Shown here: in pieces, positions 33,783 to 42,925 of the stretch
Position numbering within the stretch: the first letter of the stretch is position 1
How the letters are laid out: each line of letters starts with the position of its first letter
Assembly: GCF_020176715.1 (NCBI RefSeq)
Contig: NZ_JAIVMF010000001.1
Span: forward strand, 310,001-374,000
Origin: Stappia stellulata
Lineage (GTDB): Bacteria > Pseudomonadota > Alphaproteobacteria > Rhizobiales > Stappiaceae
DNA: 64,000 nt
Direction: 5' to 3'
The notes under the pieces: model-generated
The model's input: only the letters and a program-made list of their open reading frames with translations
The model's database searches: none
What the model was told of the DNA's origin: nothing
Program-made: the position numbers and the translations under genes

Positions 33783-34520
33783 TCAATGATTGAGAACCGC
33801 GCTCAGAAAGTCACGGGTCCGCGGTTCCTTCGGGGCGTCGAAGATCTCTTCCGGCTTGCCGGTCTCGACGATCTTGCCCCCGTTCATGAAGATCACCCGG
33901 TCGGCGACCTGCCGGGCAAAGCCCATTTCGTGGGTCACCACGATCATGGTCACGCCGGTGCCGGCGAGATCGCGCATGACGTCGAGCACCTCGCCGACCA
34001 TTTCCGGGTCGAGCGCCGAGGTCGGCTCGTCGAAGAGCAAGACCCGCGGCTCCATCGCCAGCGCCCGGGCAATCGCCACACGCTGCTGCTGCCCGCCGGA
34101 CAGTTGCCCGGGGTATTTCTCGGCCTGCTCTCCGATGCCGACACGGTCGAGCAGTTCGCGCGCCTTCTTTTCCGCCTGTTCCTCGGAAAGGCGGCGCACC
34201 CGCAGCGGCGCCAGCATGATGTTGCGCAGCACCGTCATATGCGGAAACAGGTTGAAGGACTGGAACACCATCCCGACCTCGGCGCGCACCTGCGCCAGAT
34301 GCTTGCCCGGCTCCACCGGGATCTTGTCGACGAGGATGGTGCTTCCTTCCGAAAAGCTCTCCAGCAGGTTGATGCAGCGGATCAGCGTCGATTTGCCGGA
34401 GCCGGAGGGCCCGATGACGCAGACCACCTCGCCTTCGGCGATATCGAGATCGATGTCGGTGAGGGCTGCGAAGGCGCCGTAGTGCTTGTTGAGATTGCGG
34501 ATCTCGATGAAGGACGACAT
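33783..34520 (-). CDS. polar amino-acid ABC transporter ATP-binding protein
   Basis: This 245-residue ATPase belongs to the HisP/GlnQ group. It has Walker [19 protein letters not shown], the Q-loop [15 protein letters not shown], signature [15 protein letters not shown], Walker [14 protein letters not shown] and the switch VTHEMGFA. It drives uptake through the permease encoded just upstream, whose stop codon shares a base with this gene's start. The binding protein gene is two genes upstream. Confidence 0.93.
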   Translation of the reverse strand: MSSFIEIRNLNKHYGAFAALTDIDLDIAEGEVVCVIGPSGSGKSTLIRCINLLESFSEGSTILVDKIPVEPGKHLAQVRAEVGMVFQSFNLFPHMTVLRNIMLAPLRVRRLSEEQAEKKARELLDRVGIGEQAEKYPGQLSGGQQQRVAIARALAMEPRVLLFDEPTSALDPEMVGEVLDVMRDLAGTGVTMIVVTHEMGFARQVADRVIFMNGGKIVETGKPEEIFDAPKEPRTRDFLSAVLNH

Positions 34521-35194
34521 CAGCGGGCTCCCCTTTGTCCCATGTGGCGCTCGAAGCGCGATACCAGCGCCACCAGCGGCCAGAGGAACGCCAGATAGAT
34601 CAGGGCCGCCCCGATCAGCGGACTGGGGTTGGCGGCAAGGGCCTGCGCCTGCGTCGCCTGCTTGAGCAGGTCCGGCATCGCAACCACCGAGGCAAGCGCC
34701 GTGTCCTTCATGACGTTGATGCAGTTGTTGGTGAGCGGCGGGATCACGATCTTCACCGCCTGCGGCAGAACCACATCGACCATCATGTGGCGATAGCTCA
34801 AGCCCAATGCGCGCGAGGCTTCGAACTGGCCCGACGGGATTGCCTCGATGCCGGCGCGGAAGATCTCGGCGGTATAGGCACCGGAAACCAGCGTCAGCGC
34901 GACGACGGCGGAGAGGAAGGGCGACAGCCGGATGCCGACGAAGGGCAGCGCGTAATAGACGACGATCAGCAGCACCAGGAGCGGGATTGAGCGGAAGACG
35001 TCGATGTAGATGCGGGCGATGAAGACGAGCGGCCTGGCGGCATAGAGGCGGATCAGCGAGAGAAACAGGCCGAGCACGAGGCCGGCGATGATGCTTGTCG
35101 CGCCGATCTGGATCGTGATCCACAGGCCCGACATCAGCATCGGGAAGGTGCGGATCAGGATCGGAACGTTGAAGAAGGTATCGAGCAGGTCCAT
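34520..35194 (-). CDS. polar amino-acid ABC transporter permease
   Basis: This 224-residue HisM/GlnP-type permease has about five hydrophobic helices and the EAA loop [22 protein letters not shown]. The N-terminus has the [12 protein letters not shown] block of this family. It is the only permease of the operon, so it should act as a homodimer. The gene lies 78 bases downstream of the binding-protein gene. Confidence 0.92.
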   Translation of the reverse strand: MDLLDTFFNVPILIRTFPMLMSGLWITIQIGATSIIAGLVLGLFLSLIRLYAARPLVFIARIYIDVFRSIPLLVLLIVVYYALPFVGIRLSPFLSAVVALTLVSGAYTAEIFRAGIEAIPSGQFEASRALGLSYRHMMVDVVLPQAVKIVIPPLTNNCINVMKDTALASVVAMPDLLKQATQAQALAANPSPLIGAALIYLAFLWPLVALVSRFERHMGQRGAR

Positions 35195-35272
35195 GGGGCG
35201 TCCGAAGGTGCGGGGCCTGAAAGAAAAGACGCGGGGGCGATGGAAACCGCACCCCGCGCCCTGCCGAAGAGC

Positions 35273-36073
35273 TTATTTCAGGCTCGGCATGTCGAGAACC
35301 TTCACGGTCGAGGTGGTGTCTTCCGGCGTCGCGCCGAACCACTTCTCGTGCAGCTTGGCGATGACGCCCTCTTCCTTGAGCGTCGTCAGGACCGCGTTCA
35401 CTTCGCCGGCCAGCGGCGCGTCCTTGGCGAACATCATGGAGTATTTTTCGCCGGTCTCGATGCGCTGGATCACGGCGAGGTTCGGCTTGTCCTTGGTGTA
35501 GTAGAGCAGCGCCGGGATATCGCTGATGTAGCCGTCGATGCGGCCGGCGGCGAGGTCGAGCATCGCCGGTGCGAGGCCTTCGTAGCGGCGGATATCGGAG
35601 AAGCCGTATTTCTCGGTGTTCTGGGTCGCCCACATGTCGCCGGTCGAGCCGGTGTCGACGCCGATCACCTTGCCCTTCATGTCGTCGAGCGACTTCAGGC
35701 CGCTGGCGGTGGTTGCGGTCAGCGACTGGTCGCTGTCGTAATAGGGCTGCGCGAAGGTCACCGATTCCAGACGCTTGTCGGTGATGGTGATGGAGGAGAC
35801 AGCGATATCGATGCGGCCCGACTGGACGGCGGAGAACAGGCCGTTGAAGGGAATGTTCTCGAAGGCGACGGACTTGCCGAGACGGCCCGCGACTTCATTG
35901 ACCAGGTCAATCTCGAAGCCGACGGTCTTGCCGGTTTGGTCCTGGAATTCCCACGGCACGTTGCCGATGTTGGCGCCGACGGTCAGATCGGCGGCGAGAA
36001 GCGGCGCGCTGCCGGCCGCGACGGTCATAAAGCCGGCAAAGGCTGCGGATTTGAGCAAAGAACGGATTTTCAT
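35273..36073 (-). CDS. polar amino-acid ABC transporter substrate-binding protein, family 3
   Basis: This 266-residue periplasmic protein has a signal peptide ([21 protein letters not shown], cut after LLA-A in parts) and family 3 features: [23 protein letters not shown], the [23 protein letters not shown] block, and the hinge segment [14 protein letters not shown]. It should bind an amino acid or a related cyclic or N-carbamoyl derivative. It is the first gene of the operon, divergent from a FadR-family regulator, with a 35-bp palindrome about 30 bases upstream of its start codon. Confidence 0.92.
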   Translation of the reverse strand: MKIRSLLKSAAFAGFMTVAAGSAPLLAADLTVGANIGNVPWEFQDQTGKTVGFEIDLVNEVAGRLGKSVAFENIPFNGLFSAVQSGRIDIAVSSITITDKRLESVTFAQPYYDSDQSLTATTASGLKSLDDMKGKVIGVDTGSTGDMWATQNTEKYGFSDIRRYEGLAPAMLDLAAGRIDGYISDIPALLYYTKDKPNLAVIQRIETGEKYSMMFAKDAPLAGEVNAVLTTLKEEGVIAKLHEKWFGATPEDTTSTVKVLDMPSLK

Positions 36074-36102
36074 GTGAAGTCCCCTGGTGGCGAGTGTTTT
36101 TG

Positions 36103-36137
36103 ATTTGGTCTAACTGGTCTGACCAGTTAGACCAAAT
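36103..36137. promoter_or_regulatory. 35-bp perfect palindrome, FadR/FCD-type operator
   Basis: The arms 36103-36119 and 36121-36137 are exact reverse complements around a central T at 36120. Each arm contains TGGTC twice, and the centre reads ACTGGTCTGACCAGT, a fit to the FCD consensus TGGTNNNACCA. It sits between the divergent binding-protein and GntR genes, so the regulator at 36252 probably binds it and controls both. Confidence 0.8.
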
Positions 36138-36251
36138 AACCGCTTTGCAGCGAAGAGTGCAAGGTGGAATGTTGAGACGCACCGACAGGCACGCAGCGTG
36201 TGCCGCGTTCGGGGCACATGCGCGCATAAGGACAAAAAGGCGAAATTGCGG

Positions 36252-36971
36252 ATGTTCACGCGGATCCCGGTGCCACAGGGCGTCGCCCGAAAGCTCCAGA
36301 CGATGATTCTGGACGGAGAACTGAAGACCGGGGAGAAGATCCCCTCCCAGCGCGAGCTGTCCGAGAAATTCGGGGTGAGCCGTGCGTCCCTGCGCGAGGC
36401 GCTGATGACGCTGGAGACGATCGGCCTCGTCAAGACGGAAGCCGGTCGCGGCACCTTCGTCGTCGGAACCTCGCCCGAATCCGCCAAGACCATGGCGGAA
36501 TGGCGCTATTCGCACACCTATTCCCTGCGGGAGGTGTTCGAGACGCGGCTGATGCTGGAGGGCGAAATCGCCGCCCGCGCGGCCGGCAGGCTTGTCGCCG
36601 ACGACCTGGAGGCGCTGTCGCGGCTGACCGACGACATGGAACGGTCCTGGGCGGCGCGCGACTATCTGGCCAATGTCGAGGCGGACCTGAAGTTCCACGC
36701 GATCATCGCGCGGGCCTGCGGCAACAAGATGCTGAGCGAACTCTACGGCCAGGTGCGCGACCAGGTCACGGAGACCCAGCGCCAGCCGATCCCGATCACC
36801 GACCCCAAGCGCATGGAAGCTTCCGTCAGCGAACACCGGCGCCTGATCGCAGCCCTTGCCAAGGGGAATGCCCGGGGCGCACGCCGCGCCATGAGCGAGC
36901 ATGTAGCCAATACCGCCGCCTGCGCCGGCTACGACATCTCCGCGGCCGGGATCGAGCCGCAAGGGGACTGA
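36252..36971 (+). CDS. GntR family regulator, FadR subfamily (FCD domain)
   Basis: This 239-residue regulator has the winged helix (PVPQGVARKLQTMILDGELKTG, with KIPSQRELSEKFGVSRASLREALMTLETIGLV) and an FCD domain with ligand-site residues in EADLKFHAIIARACGNKML and SEHRRLIAALAKGNA. The HTH arrangement with PSQRELSEKFGVSR matches FadR-type members such as PdhR and LldR. It is divergent from the amino-acid ABC/hydantoinase operon and flanked by the matching TGGT-N3-ACCA palindrome. The start at 36252 gives the family-typical N-terminus; the site upstream is a weak AAGGCG. Confidence 0.88.
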   Translation: MFTRIPVPQGVARKLQTMILDGELKTGEKIPSQRELSEKFGVSRASLREALMTLETIGLVKTEAGRGTFVVGTSPESAKTMAEWRYSHTYSLREVFETRLMLEGEIAARAAGRLVADDLEALSRLTDDMERSWAARDYLANVEADLKFHAIIARACGNKMLSELYGQVRDQVTETQRQPIPITDPKRMEASVSEHRRLIAALAKGNARGARRAMSEHVANTAACAGYDISAAGIEPQGD

Positions 36972-37035
36972 TCGCCGGCCCCGGGGAGACCGGCGGGCGG
37001 CCACGGGCACGACGCGACGCGCGACGGCCCCGGGA

Positions 37036-37920
37036 TCACGACGCGAACCCGGCGACCAGATGGTCGATCAGAAGGCGGACCCGGCGCGGCAGGGCCTTTC
37101 CTCCCGGGTAAACGATCTGCAGCCGCGACTCCTCGCCCAGATATGCTTCGAAAACCGCCACAAGCGCGCCTGAGTGCAGGTCGTCCCGCACGTCGCAATG
37201 GGCTTTCAGGGCAAGACCGTGGCCGGCCAAACACCACGCGCGCACCAAGCCGCCGTCATTTGCGATCCGGTTTCCCGACACGACGACGGACAATGGTCGG
37301 CCGTCGACCCGGAAGCGCCAGTGGTTGTCCAGCGTCTGCCCGAAGCGCATCAGGATGCAGTTGTGATCGACCAGCTCGCCGGGCGCGCGCGGTGTGCCAT
37401 GGCGTGCCAGATAGGCAGGAGCGGCGCAGACCAGCCGCCTGTTGTCCGCAAGCTTGCGGACCCGAAGTCCGCTGTCGGCCAGCGCGCCATAGCGGATCGC
37501 CAGATCGATGCCCTGCCGGGGCAGATCGCTGTAGCCGTCCGACAGGTGCATCTCGACGCTCACATGCGGGTGCTCTTCCAGGAACGTGTCGATCAGCGGC
37601 GCGATCCGGGCCCGGCCGAGGTCGACCGGAACGCTCAAGCGAACCGGTCCGCTGACCTGCTCCACGCCAAGGCGAACCCGCGCGTCGAGGTCACTCGCCT
37701 CGGCGAGCAGCCGCCCGGCACCTTCCGCGAGCACCCGCCCCTCCTCGGTCAGGCTCACCGCACGCGTTGTCCGGTTGAGCAGGGTCGCGCCGAAATGGGT
37801 CTCCAGCGCGGCCAGCCGTTGCGAAACGCTTGTCGGCGACAGGCCGAACTCGCGCCCCGCGGCGGCAAGACCGCCCTTTTCCACGATCTTGAGAAACAGG
37901 GCGAGGTTGTCGAGGGTCAT
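37036..37920 (-). CDS. LysR family transcriptional regulator
   Basis: This 294-residue regulator has the N-terminal winged helix (LALFLKIVEKGGLAAAGREFGLSPTSVSQRLAALETHFGATLLNR) in the usual form and a two-lobed periplasmic-binding-like effector domain. It falls in the CrgA/DsdC-like group common next to reductase genes. It is divergent from the Old Yellow Enzyme operon, with a small palindrome (37927-37940) between them, and probably controls that operon in response to an electrophile or the enzyme's substrate. The start at 37920 gives the canonical MTLDNLALF. Confidence 0.9.
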   Translation of the reverse strand: MTLDNLALFLKIVEKGGLAAAGREFGLSPTSVSQRLAALETHFGATLLNRTTRAVSLTEEGRVLAEGAGRLLAEASDLDARVRLGVEQVSGPVRLSVPVDLGRARIAPLIDTFLEEHPHVSVEMHLSDGYSDLPRQGIDLAIRYGALADSGLRVRKLADNRRLVCAAPAYLARHGTPRAPGELVDHNCILMRFGQTLDNHWRFRVDGRPLSVVVSGNRIANDGGLVRAWCLAGHGLALKAHCDVRDDLHSGALVAVFEAYLGEESRLQIVYPGGKALPRRVRLLIDHLVAGFAS

Positions 37921-37926
37921 TATCCG

Positions 37927-37940
37927 CAATTTCCAAATTG
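37927..37940. promoter_or_regulatory. palindrome CAATTT-CC-AAATTG, likely LysR binding site
   Basis: A perfect 6-2-6 palindrome lies 7 bases upstream of the LysR start codon, in the divergent promoter region. Further ATCCG and CGGAT half sites flank it. The position fits autoregulation and control of the oxidoreductase operon. Confidence 0.5.
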
Positions 37941-38097
37941 TCATTTTGATTTTGAACGGATTATCGCCTTTTTGCAAACGAGGCATGCTGCGCGACAACA
38001 CCCCGATGCACTGGCTGCCGTGGGTGAGCGCCTCCTGATCCTTTCGGGCGCTGCCCGCTTCGACGGCCCGGATCGCCCAACACAGGGATTGCCTTTG

Positions 38098-39195
38098 ATG
38101 ACCACGCTTTTCAGTGCCCTCGACATGCAAGGGCTCGTCCTTCCGAACCGCATCGTGATGGCTCCGATGACCCGCGCGCGGACGGACCAGCCGGGCAATG
38201 TGCCGAATGCGATGATGGCCGACTATTATGCCCAACGCGCCAGCGCGGGGCTGATCGTCTCCGAGGCGACGCAGATCAGCCCGCAGGGACAGGGCTACTC
38301 GTTTACCCCCGGCATTCACTCGCGCGCGCAGATCGCCGGCTGGCGCGGGGTCACCGATGCGGTGCACGCCGCCGGTGGACGCATGTTCCTGCAGCTCTGG
38401 CATGTCGGCCGGATGAGCCACGAGAGCTTTCACCCGGACGGCCGTCCGGTGGCACCGTCGGCGCTCTCGCCGGATGCGTCGGTCTGGGTCGCCGATCCCG
38501 AAACGGGCGCCGGCAGGATGGTGCCCTCGCCTCTCCCCCGGGCGCTTGAGACCGACGAGATCCCGGCAATCGTCGACCAGTTCCGGCAAGCGGCCGCCAA
38601 TGCGGCGGACGCCGGCTTCGACGGCGTCGAGATCCACGGGGCGAACGGCTATCTGATCGACCAGTTCCTGCGCCGCTCCTCCAACATCCGCACGGACCGT
38701 TACGGCGGCCCCCAGGAAAACAGGATCCGGTTTCTGGTCGAGGTCGCGGAGGCGGTTGCCGGTGAAATCGGCGCGGGACGAACCGGCATTCGGCTGTCGC
38801 CCTACATCACCCAGCGCAACATGGAGGACGCGGAGATCATCCCGACCATCTTGCGGGCCGCGCGTGAAATCGAGCGGATCGGCCTGGCCTATATCCACCT
38901 GTCGGAAGCCGACTGGGAGGATGCGCCGGTCATTCCCGAAAGGTTTCGCAACGACCTGCGTGCGGCCTACTCGGGCACACTGATCGTCGCCGGGAAATAC
39001 GACAAGCCAAGGGCGGAGCGGATCCTGGCGGAGGGACTTGCCGACCTCGTCGCCTTCGGGCGTCCCTTCATTGCCAATCCCGACCTGCCCGAAAGGCTGC
39101 GCACGGACAGCCCGCTTGCCGCCTTCGACCCGGCGACGCTTTTCGGTGGCGGGGCACAGGGCTATTCCGACTATCCGGCGGTGTCCCCGGCATGA
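38098..39195 (+). CDS. alkene reductase, Old Yellow Enzyme family
   Basis: This 365-residue FMN enzyme reduces activated alkenes (enals, enones, nitro compounds) with NAD(P)H. It shows LPNRIVMAPMTRARTDQPGNVP, the EATQISPQGQGY segment, the active-site HGANGYLIDQFLR with the His/Asn pair, RYGGPQENRIRFL and the C-terminal FGRPFIANPDLPERL. It is first of three overlapping genes for small oxidoreductase functions and is divergent from a LysR regulator, an arrangement typical for electrophile response. Confidence 0.92.
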   Translation: MTTLFSALDMQGLVLPNRIVMAPMTRARTDQPGNVPNAMMADYYAQRASAGLIVSEATQISPQGQGYSFTPGIHSRAQIAGWRGVTDAVHAAGGRMFLQLWHVGRMSHESFHPDGRPVAPSALSPDASVWVADPETGAGRMVPSPLPRALETDEIPAIVDQFRQAAANAADAGFDGVEIHGANGYLIDQFLRRSSNIRTDRYGGPQENRIRFLVEVAEAVAGEIGAGRTGIRLSPYITQRNMEDAEIIPTILRAAREIERIGLAYIHLSEADWEDAPVIPERFRNDLRAAYSGTLIVAGKYDKPRAERILAEGLADLVAFGRPFIANPDLPERLRTDSPLAAFDPATLFGGGAQGYSDYPAVSPA

Positions 39196-39557
39196 GCGCG
39201 CAGGACAGGCTGACCCCGGCCGAGGTTGAACGGGGCCGGACAAACGACCGGATCGGCACGCAGCTCGTGCAAGCCGCGCCGGGGGTCTCTGTCTGGCATA
39301 TCCGCCTGCAGCCGGGGGAAACGCTCCCGGCGCACCGCCACGACCGCCCGTACCTCTGGACCGTGTTGAGCGATGGCAAGGCGCGCACGCGCCGCGACGA
39401 CGGAACGGTCGCGGAAGTGAGCTATCGCGCCGGCGACACTTGCCACCATGCGACCCTCTCGCCGGACACCGCCTTCGTCCACGACCTGACAAACATCGGC
39501 CTGGCGGAGCTCGTCTTCGTCACAATCGAATTCACCCAAGAAGGATCCCCCTCATGA
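39192..39557 (+). CDS. small cupin-fold protein
   Basis: This 121-residue protein has a single cupin barrel with the pattern VWHIRLQPGETLPAHRHDRPYLWTVL and a second motif near CHHATLSPDTAFVHDLTN. The His-x-His of LPAHRH is a possible metal site. It overlaps the genes on both sides by 4 bases (ATGA), so it is translated with the alkene reductase and the zinc-ADH-like protein. Its function is unknown; a role in sensing or isomerising an oxidised small molecule is possible. Confidence 0.75.
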   Translation: MSAQDRLTPAEVERGRTNDRIGTQLVQAAPGVSVWHIRLQPGETLPAHRHDRPYLWTVLSDGKARTRRDDGTVAEVSYRAGDTCHHATLSPDTAFVHDLTNIGLAELVFVTIEFTQEGSPS

Positions 39558-40606
39558 AAGCCGTCGCCCTCACCCGATATCTTCCGGTCAGCGACCCGGA
39601 TGCCTTCATCGACGTCACGCTCGAAACGCCCGTTCCGCAAGGCCGGGACATCCTGGTCGCGGTCGCGGCCGTCGCGGTCAACCCCGTGGACACCAAGGTG
39701 CGCGCCCCCAAGGACAAGGTCGAGGAGACCCCGAGGGTGCTTGGCTGGGATGCCAGCGGCACGGTCGTGGCGACGGGGCCCGACGCAACCCTCTTCAAGC
39801 AGGGGGACGCCGTCTATTATGCGGGCGACATCACCCGCCAGGGCTCCAACCAGGAGTACCAGCTGGTCGACGAGCGCATCGTCGGGCACAAGCCGAAGAG
39901 CCTCTCCCACGCCCAGGCGGCCGCCCTGCCCCTGACGACGATCACCGCCTATGAATCCTTCTTCAAGCGGCTGCGCATCGACCGGGATGGCGGCGATGCC
40001 GGGCAAAGCGTCCTGATCATCGGCGGTGCCGGCGGCGTCGGCTCCATCGCCATCCAGCTAGCGAAACGCGCCGGCCTGACGGTGATCGCAACCGCCTCGC
40101 GGCCCGAGACCGTCGCGTGGGTCAAGGACCTTGGCGCAGACCACGTGGTCACCCACCGCGAGCCCATGGTGCCGCAGGTCCGGGCCCTGGGGTTCGAGCA
40201 TGTCGACCACATCGCGATCTTCAACGACATGCGCCACTGGGCGGAGGCGGTCGAGCTGATCCGTCCGCAAGGCGGCATCGTGACCATCGACGACACACAC
40301 CACCCGATGCCGATGGACCTGATGAAAACCAAGGCGGCAAGCCTGCACTGGGAGTTGATGTTCACGCGCGCGATGTTCCAGACGCCGGACATGATCGAGC
40401 AGCACAAGCTTCTGACCTTCGTTGCCGGAGAGATCGACGCCGGACGCTTGCGCACCACCCTCGACACGGTGCTGAGCCCGATCAACGCGCAGACGATCCG
40501 CGAGGCCCACCGTCTCGTGGAGACGGGCGCGGCGCGCGGCAAGATCGTGATCGCCGGATTTGAAAACGGATCCGACGCAGGCTCAGCGAAAACGCCCCGG
40601 CCATAA
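39554..40606 (+). CDS. zinc-type alcohol dehydrogenase-like / quinone oxidoreductase (MDR family)
   Basis: This 350-residue medium-chain reductase has the GroES-like domain (VAVNPVDTKVRAP, LGWDASGTVVATG) and a Rossmann domain with the NADPH motif IIGGAGGVGSIAIQLAKRAG. The structural and catalytic zinc Cys residues are missing, as in QOR and YogA-like members, so it is probably an NADPH-dependent quinone or enone reductase. The start at 39554 overlaps the cupin stop and gives the family-typical MKAVALTRYLPV. Confidence 0.88.
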   Translation: MKAVALTRYLPVSDPDAFIDVTLETPVPQGRDILVAVAAVAVNPVDTKVRAPKDKVEETPRVLGWDASGTVVATGPDATLFKQGDAVYYAGDITRQGSNQEYQLVDERIVGHKPKSLSHAQAAALPLTTITAYESFFKRLRIDRDGGDAGQSVLIIGGAGGVGSIAIQLAKRAGLTVIATASRPETVAWVKDLGADHVVTHREPMVPQVRALGFEHVDHIAIFNDMRHWAEAVELIRPQGGIVTIDDTHHPMPMDLMKTKAASLHWELMFTRAMFQTPDMIEQHKLLTFVAGEIDAGRLRTTLDTVLSPINAQTIREAHRLVETGAARGKIVIAGFENGSDAGSAKTPRP

Positions 40607-40615
40607 CACCCCCTT

Positions 40616-40639
40616 CGGCGGGAGCGCGATCTCCCGCCG
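40616..40639. terminator. hairpin between convergent genes
   Basis: CGGCGGGAG (40616-40624) pairs exactly with CTCCCGCCG (40631-40639) around a 6-base loop. No T run follows on either strand, so termination is plausible but not certain. It lies between the MDR gene and the small minus-strand peptide gene. Confidence 0.45.
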
Positions 40640-40661
40640 TCGGCCTTGCGGCAGGCGGTCG

Positions 40662-40769
40662 CTAGCGCGCGGCAAAGACCAGAAGCGCGAGGACCACAAG
40701 CCCGTTCAGCGCCCAGAACACGATCAGCCCGCGTGCCTTGGATCCGTATTTGCGGTGGCCCTCAGTCAT
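40662..40769 (-). CDS. 35-residue single-helix membrane peptide
   Basis: A 35-codon frame starting at ATG 40769 and ending at TAG 40662 encodes a peptide with a polar basic N-terminus (MTEGHRKYGSKARG) followed by one hydrophobic segment (LIVFWALNGLVVLALLVFAA). This positive-then-hydrophobic pattern is typical of small membrane subunits. Its start overlaps the stop of the ferric-reductase-like gene by 8 bases, so it should be translationally coupled. It may be a small accessory subunit or stabiliser of that enzyme. I do not know a named family for it. Confidence 0.6.
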   Translation of the reverse strand: MTEGHRKYGSKARGLIVFWALNGLVVLALLVFAAR

Positions 40770-42081
40770 AGTGGAACCTTTCCGTCAGGACCTGTCCCGG
40801 TGCGACGCCGATGTCGAGCAGCATCGCCTCGACCGTGTCCAACATCGCCGGCGGGCCGCAAAGCACGAACAGCCAGTCGCGATATTTTTCCTCGCCGAAG
40901 AGCGCCCGGATGCGCGGCGCGTCGATAATCCCGGTCTCGCCGCTCCAGTCCGGCGGCGGGTCGCTCAGGACCTGGACGACCTTCGTCTTGTGAACCCGCC
41001 GCAATCTGGCCAGTTCATCGCCAAGGGCAATCTGGTCGGCGGCGCGGTTGCCGTAGACGAGCACCGTCGGGCGAGGATCTTTCTCATGGGCCAGCTGTCC
41101 CAGCAGAGAGAACATCGGCGCGATCCCGACGCCGCCCGCGATAAAGGCAATGCCCGGCGCGGCGCGGCCCTCCAGCGTCAAATGCCCGTGCGGACCATCG
41201 AGATGGACCCGCGTTCCGGGCCGAACCCGCGACAGGCTGCGGGTGAAGTCCCCCAGTTCCTTGATCAGGAACCGGAGCTCGCGGCCCTCGGCGGGCGACG
41301 AGCAGATCGAAAACGGGTTTTCATCGAGCGAAAACGGGCTGTGGCCGACATTGATCCAGGCGAACTGGCCCGCGCGATAGGCCAGGCCATCGTGGCCATC
41401 GGGCGCAATCGTCAGCTCCCAGGTGCGCTCCGCCACCTGCCGCACAGCGCTCACGTGCCAGCCGCGCCGCAGTTGCAGGAGCGGCTTGACGACATAGACG
41501 ACCAGCAACGACAGCACGGCAAGGCCGAGCAGTCCGCTCCAGAACCAGCGCAGCATTGCATCCTGGCTGTAGCGCCCGGCCTCCACCGCATGCAGATAGA
41601 CAAGGCCCGCGACGGCGAGCGCGCCGATCCCGTGCAGGAGCCGCCATGTTTCGTAGCGCAAGGACAGCTTGTCCCGGCCGATGGACAGGATCACCAACGA
41701 CGGCAGCAGGAGAAAGGCCAGGACGCCGGTGACGAGACCCTCGCCTTCGAAGGTCAGGGTCAGCTGCCGCGTCGGGTCATAGGGCAGCGGATGGTTGAAG
41801 GGCAGCGTGTAGAGAAACGGATGGACCACCGCGAGCGCCAGCGCCGTACGCGCCAGAAGCTGATGAAATCGCATGGTGACATCCATGCCGACCCGTCCGG
41901 AAATCGCGCGGAAACGTCCAGAGAGCAGAAACTCGGCGAGCAGGATGGCAAAGGCGACGAGGCCGGCGCCGGCGGCCAGTTCGTCCATCATCGGGCGCGG
42001 CGGCCGGCCACTGGCGACGGCAAGCCCGAGCGGTGCGAAAACGACCGCAAGATAAAGACCGATCAGGGCGATTGCAGGCAT
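40762..42081 (-). CDS. ferric-reductase-like transmembrane flavoprotein
   Basis: This 439-residue protein combines an N-terminal membrane domain of about six helices with paired His residues (MRFHQLLARTAL, VVHPFLYTL, WRLLHGIGAL, LVYLHAVEAG), which would bind heme, and a cytoplasmic ferredoxin-reductase-type module with the FAD motif NPFSICSSP and the NAD(P)H motif FIAGGVGIAPMFSLL. It moves electrons from NAD(P)H across the membrane to an acceptor such as ferric iron, a quinone or a respiratory component. The start at 42081 follows ACGGAG. It is coupled to a 35-residue membrane peptide. A link to iron from a hydroxamate siderophore is conceivable but distant. Confidence 0.85.
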   Translation of the reverse strand: MPAIALIGLYLAVVFAPLGLAVASGRPPRPMMDELAAGAGLVAFAILLAEFLLSGRFRAISGRVGMDVTMRFHQLLARTALALAVVHPFLYTLPFNHPLPYDPTRQLTLTFEGEGLVTGVLAFLLLPSLVILSIGRDKLSLRYETWRLLHGIGALAVAGLVYLHAVEAGRYSQDAMLRWFWSGLLGLAVLSLLVVYVVKPLLQLRRGWHVSAVRQVAERTWELTIAPDGHDGLAYRAGQFAWINVGHSPFSLDENPFSICSSPAEGRELRFLIKELGDFTRSLSRVRPGTRVHLDGPHGHLTLEGRAAPGIAFIAGGVGIAPMFSLLGQLAHEKDPRPTVLVYGNRAADQIALGDELARLRRVHKTKVVQVLSDPPPDWSGETGIIDAPRIRALFGEEKYRDWLFVLCGPPAMLDTVEAMLLDIGVAPGQVLTERFHYD

Positions 42082-42196
42082 TCCGGCTCCGTGAAAGTGG
42101 CTGCCCGCGCCCGTCCGGGACTGCGGCGCACGGCAGCGATCAAGCCACACAGTCACGCATCATGCAACCTGAGGCCAAAGTGCGGACCGGCGCTCG

Positions 42197-42925
42197 TCAG
42201 GCGGACGGCGACGGCGCGGGAACGCGCGCGAGAGCCTCGGCAAGATCGTCGAGACTGTCGATCACGCAATCCGCACCGAGCTCCTCCACAGCTATATTGG
42301 TGTATCCACCCCGGACCGCGATGCAGGGAAATCCGCCCGCCAGGGCGGCGTTGACGTCCGCCGGGCTATCGCCGACCAGAATGGCGTCTTCCGGCGCGAC
42401 GCCGAGTTCCCGACAGGCGTGAAACAGCATTTCGGGATCGGGCTTGCGGGTCGCGCAAGTGTCGCCCCCGACCACCACCGTGAACATCTCGTGCAGGCCG
42501 AAATGCTCCACGATTTCGCGCGAAAAGGCTTCCGGCTTGTTGGTGACGACGGCAAGGCGATGCCCGCGCCGATGAAGCCACGCGGCGGCGCTCAGGGCGC
42601 CCGGCATCGGGGTCGTGGCAACGGTGAGCCCCTTGCCATAGACCTCCATCATGCGTGCGGTCATCGCGGTCAGCTCGTCGCCGGCCAGCGGCTTGCCCGA
42701 TGCGTCGAACGCGCGTTCCACCAGCTTCTGGATGCCATTGCCGATCATCTTGCGCACATCGTCGACCTTCAGCGCGGCAAATCCCTCCGCGACGAGCACC
42801 GTGTTGATGGCATCGGCGATGTCGGGAACGCTGTCGACGAGGGTGCCGTCGAGATCGAAAAGCAGGGCGCGCGGCCAGGGCGTGGCTGGGATCGGGGCGT
42901 CGTTGGACAAGCGGCATCCTTCCAT
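42197..42925 (-). CDS. gph: HAD family phosphatase, phosphoglycolate-phosphatase-like
   Basis: This 242-residue HAD hydrolase has motif I LLFDLDGTLVDS, motif II in VVTNKPEAF, motif III Lys in TRKPDPEMLFHA and motif IV VGDSPADVNAA, with the helical cap of the Gph/PGP group (GNGIQKLVERAF). It would hydrolyse 2-phosphoglycolate made during DNA repair. The start is uncertain: ATG at 42925 has no ribosome site, whereas an in-frame TTG at 42910 has GGAAGGA 6-7 bases upstream and may be the true start. Confidence 0.85.
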   Translation of the reverse strand: MEGCRLSNDAPIPATPWPRALLFDLDGTLVDSVPDIADAINTVLVAEGFAALKVDDVRKMIGNGIQKLVERAFDASGKPLAGDELTAMTARMMEVYGKGLTVATTPMPGALSAAAWLHRRGHRLAVVTNKPEAFSREIVEHFGLHEMFTVVVGGDTCATRKPDPEMLFHACRELGVAPEDAILVGDSPADVNAALAGGFPCIAVRGGYTNIAVEELGADCVIDSLDDLAEALARVPAPSPSA

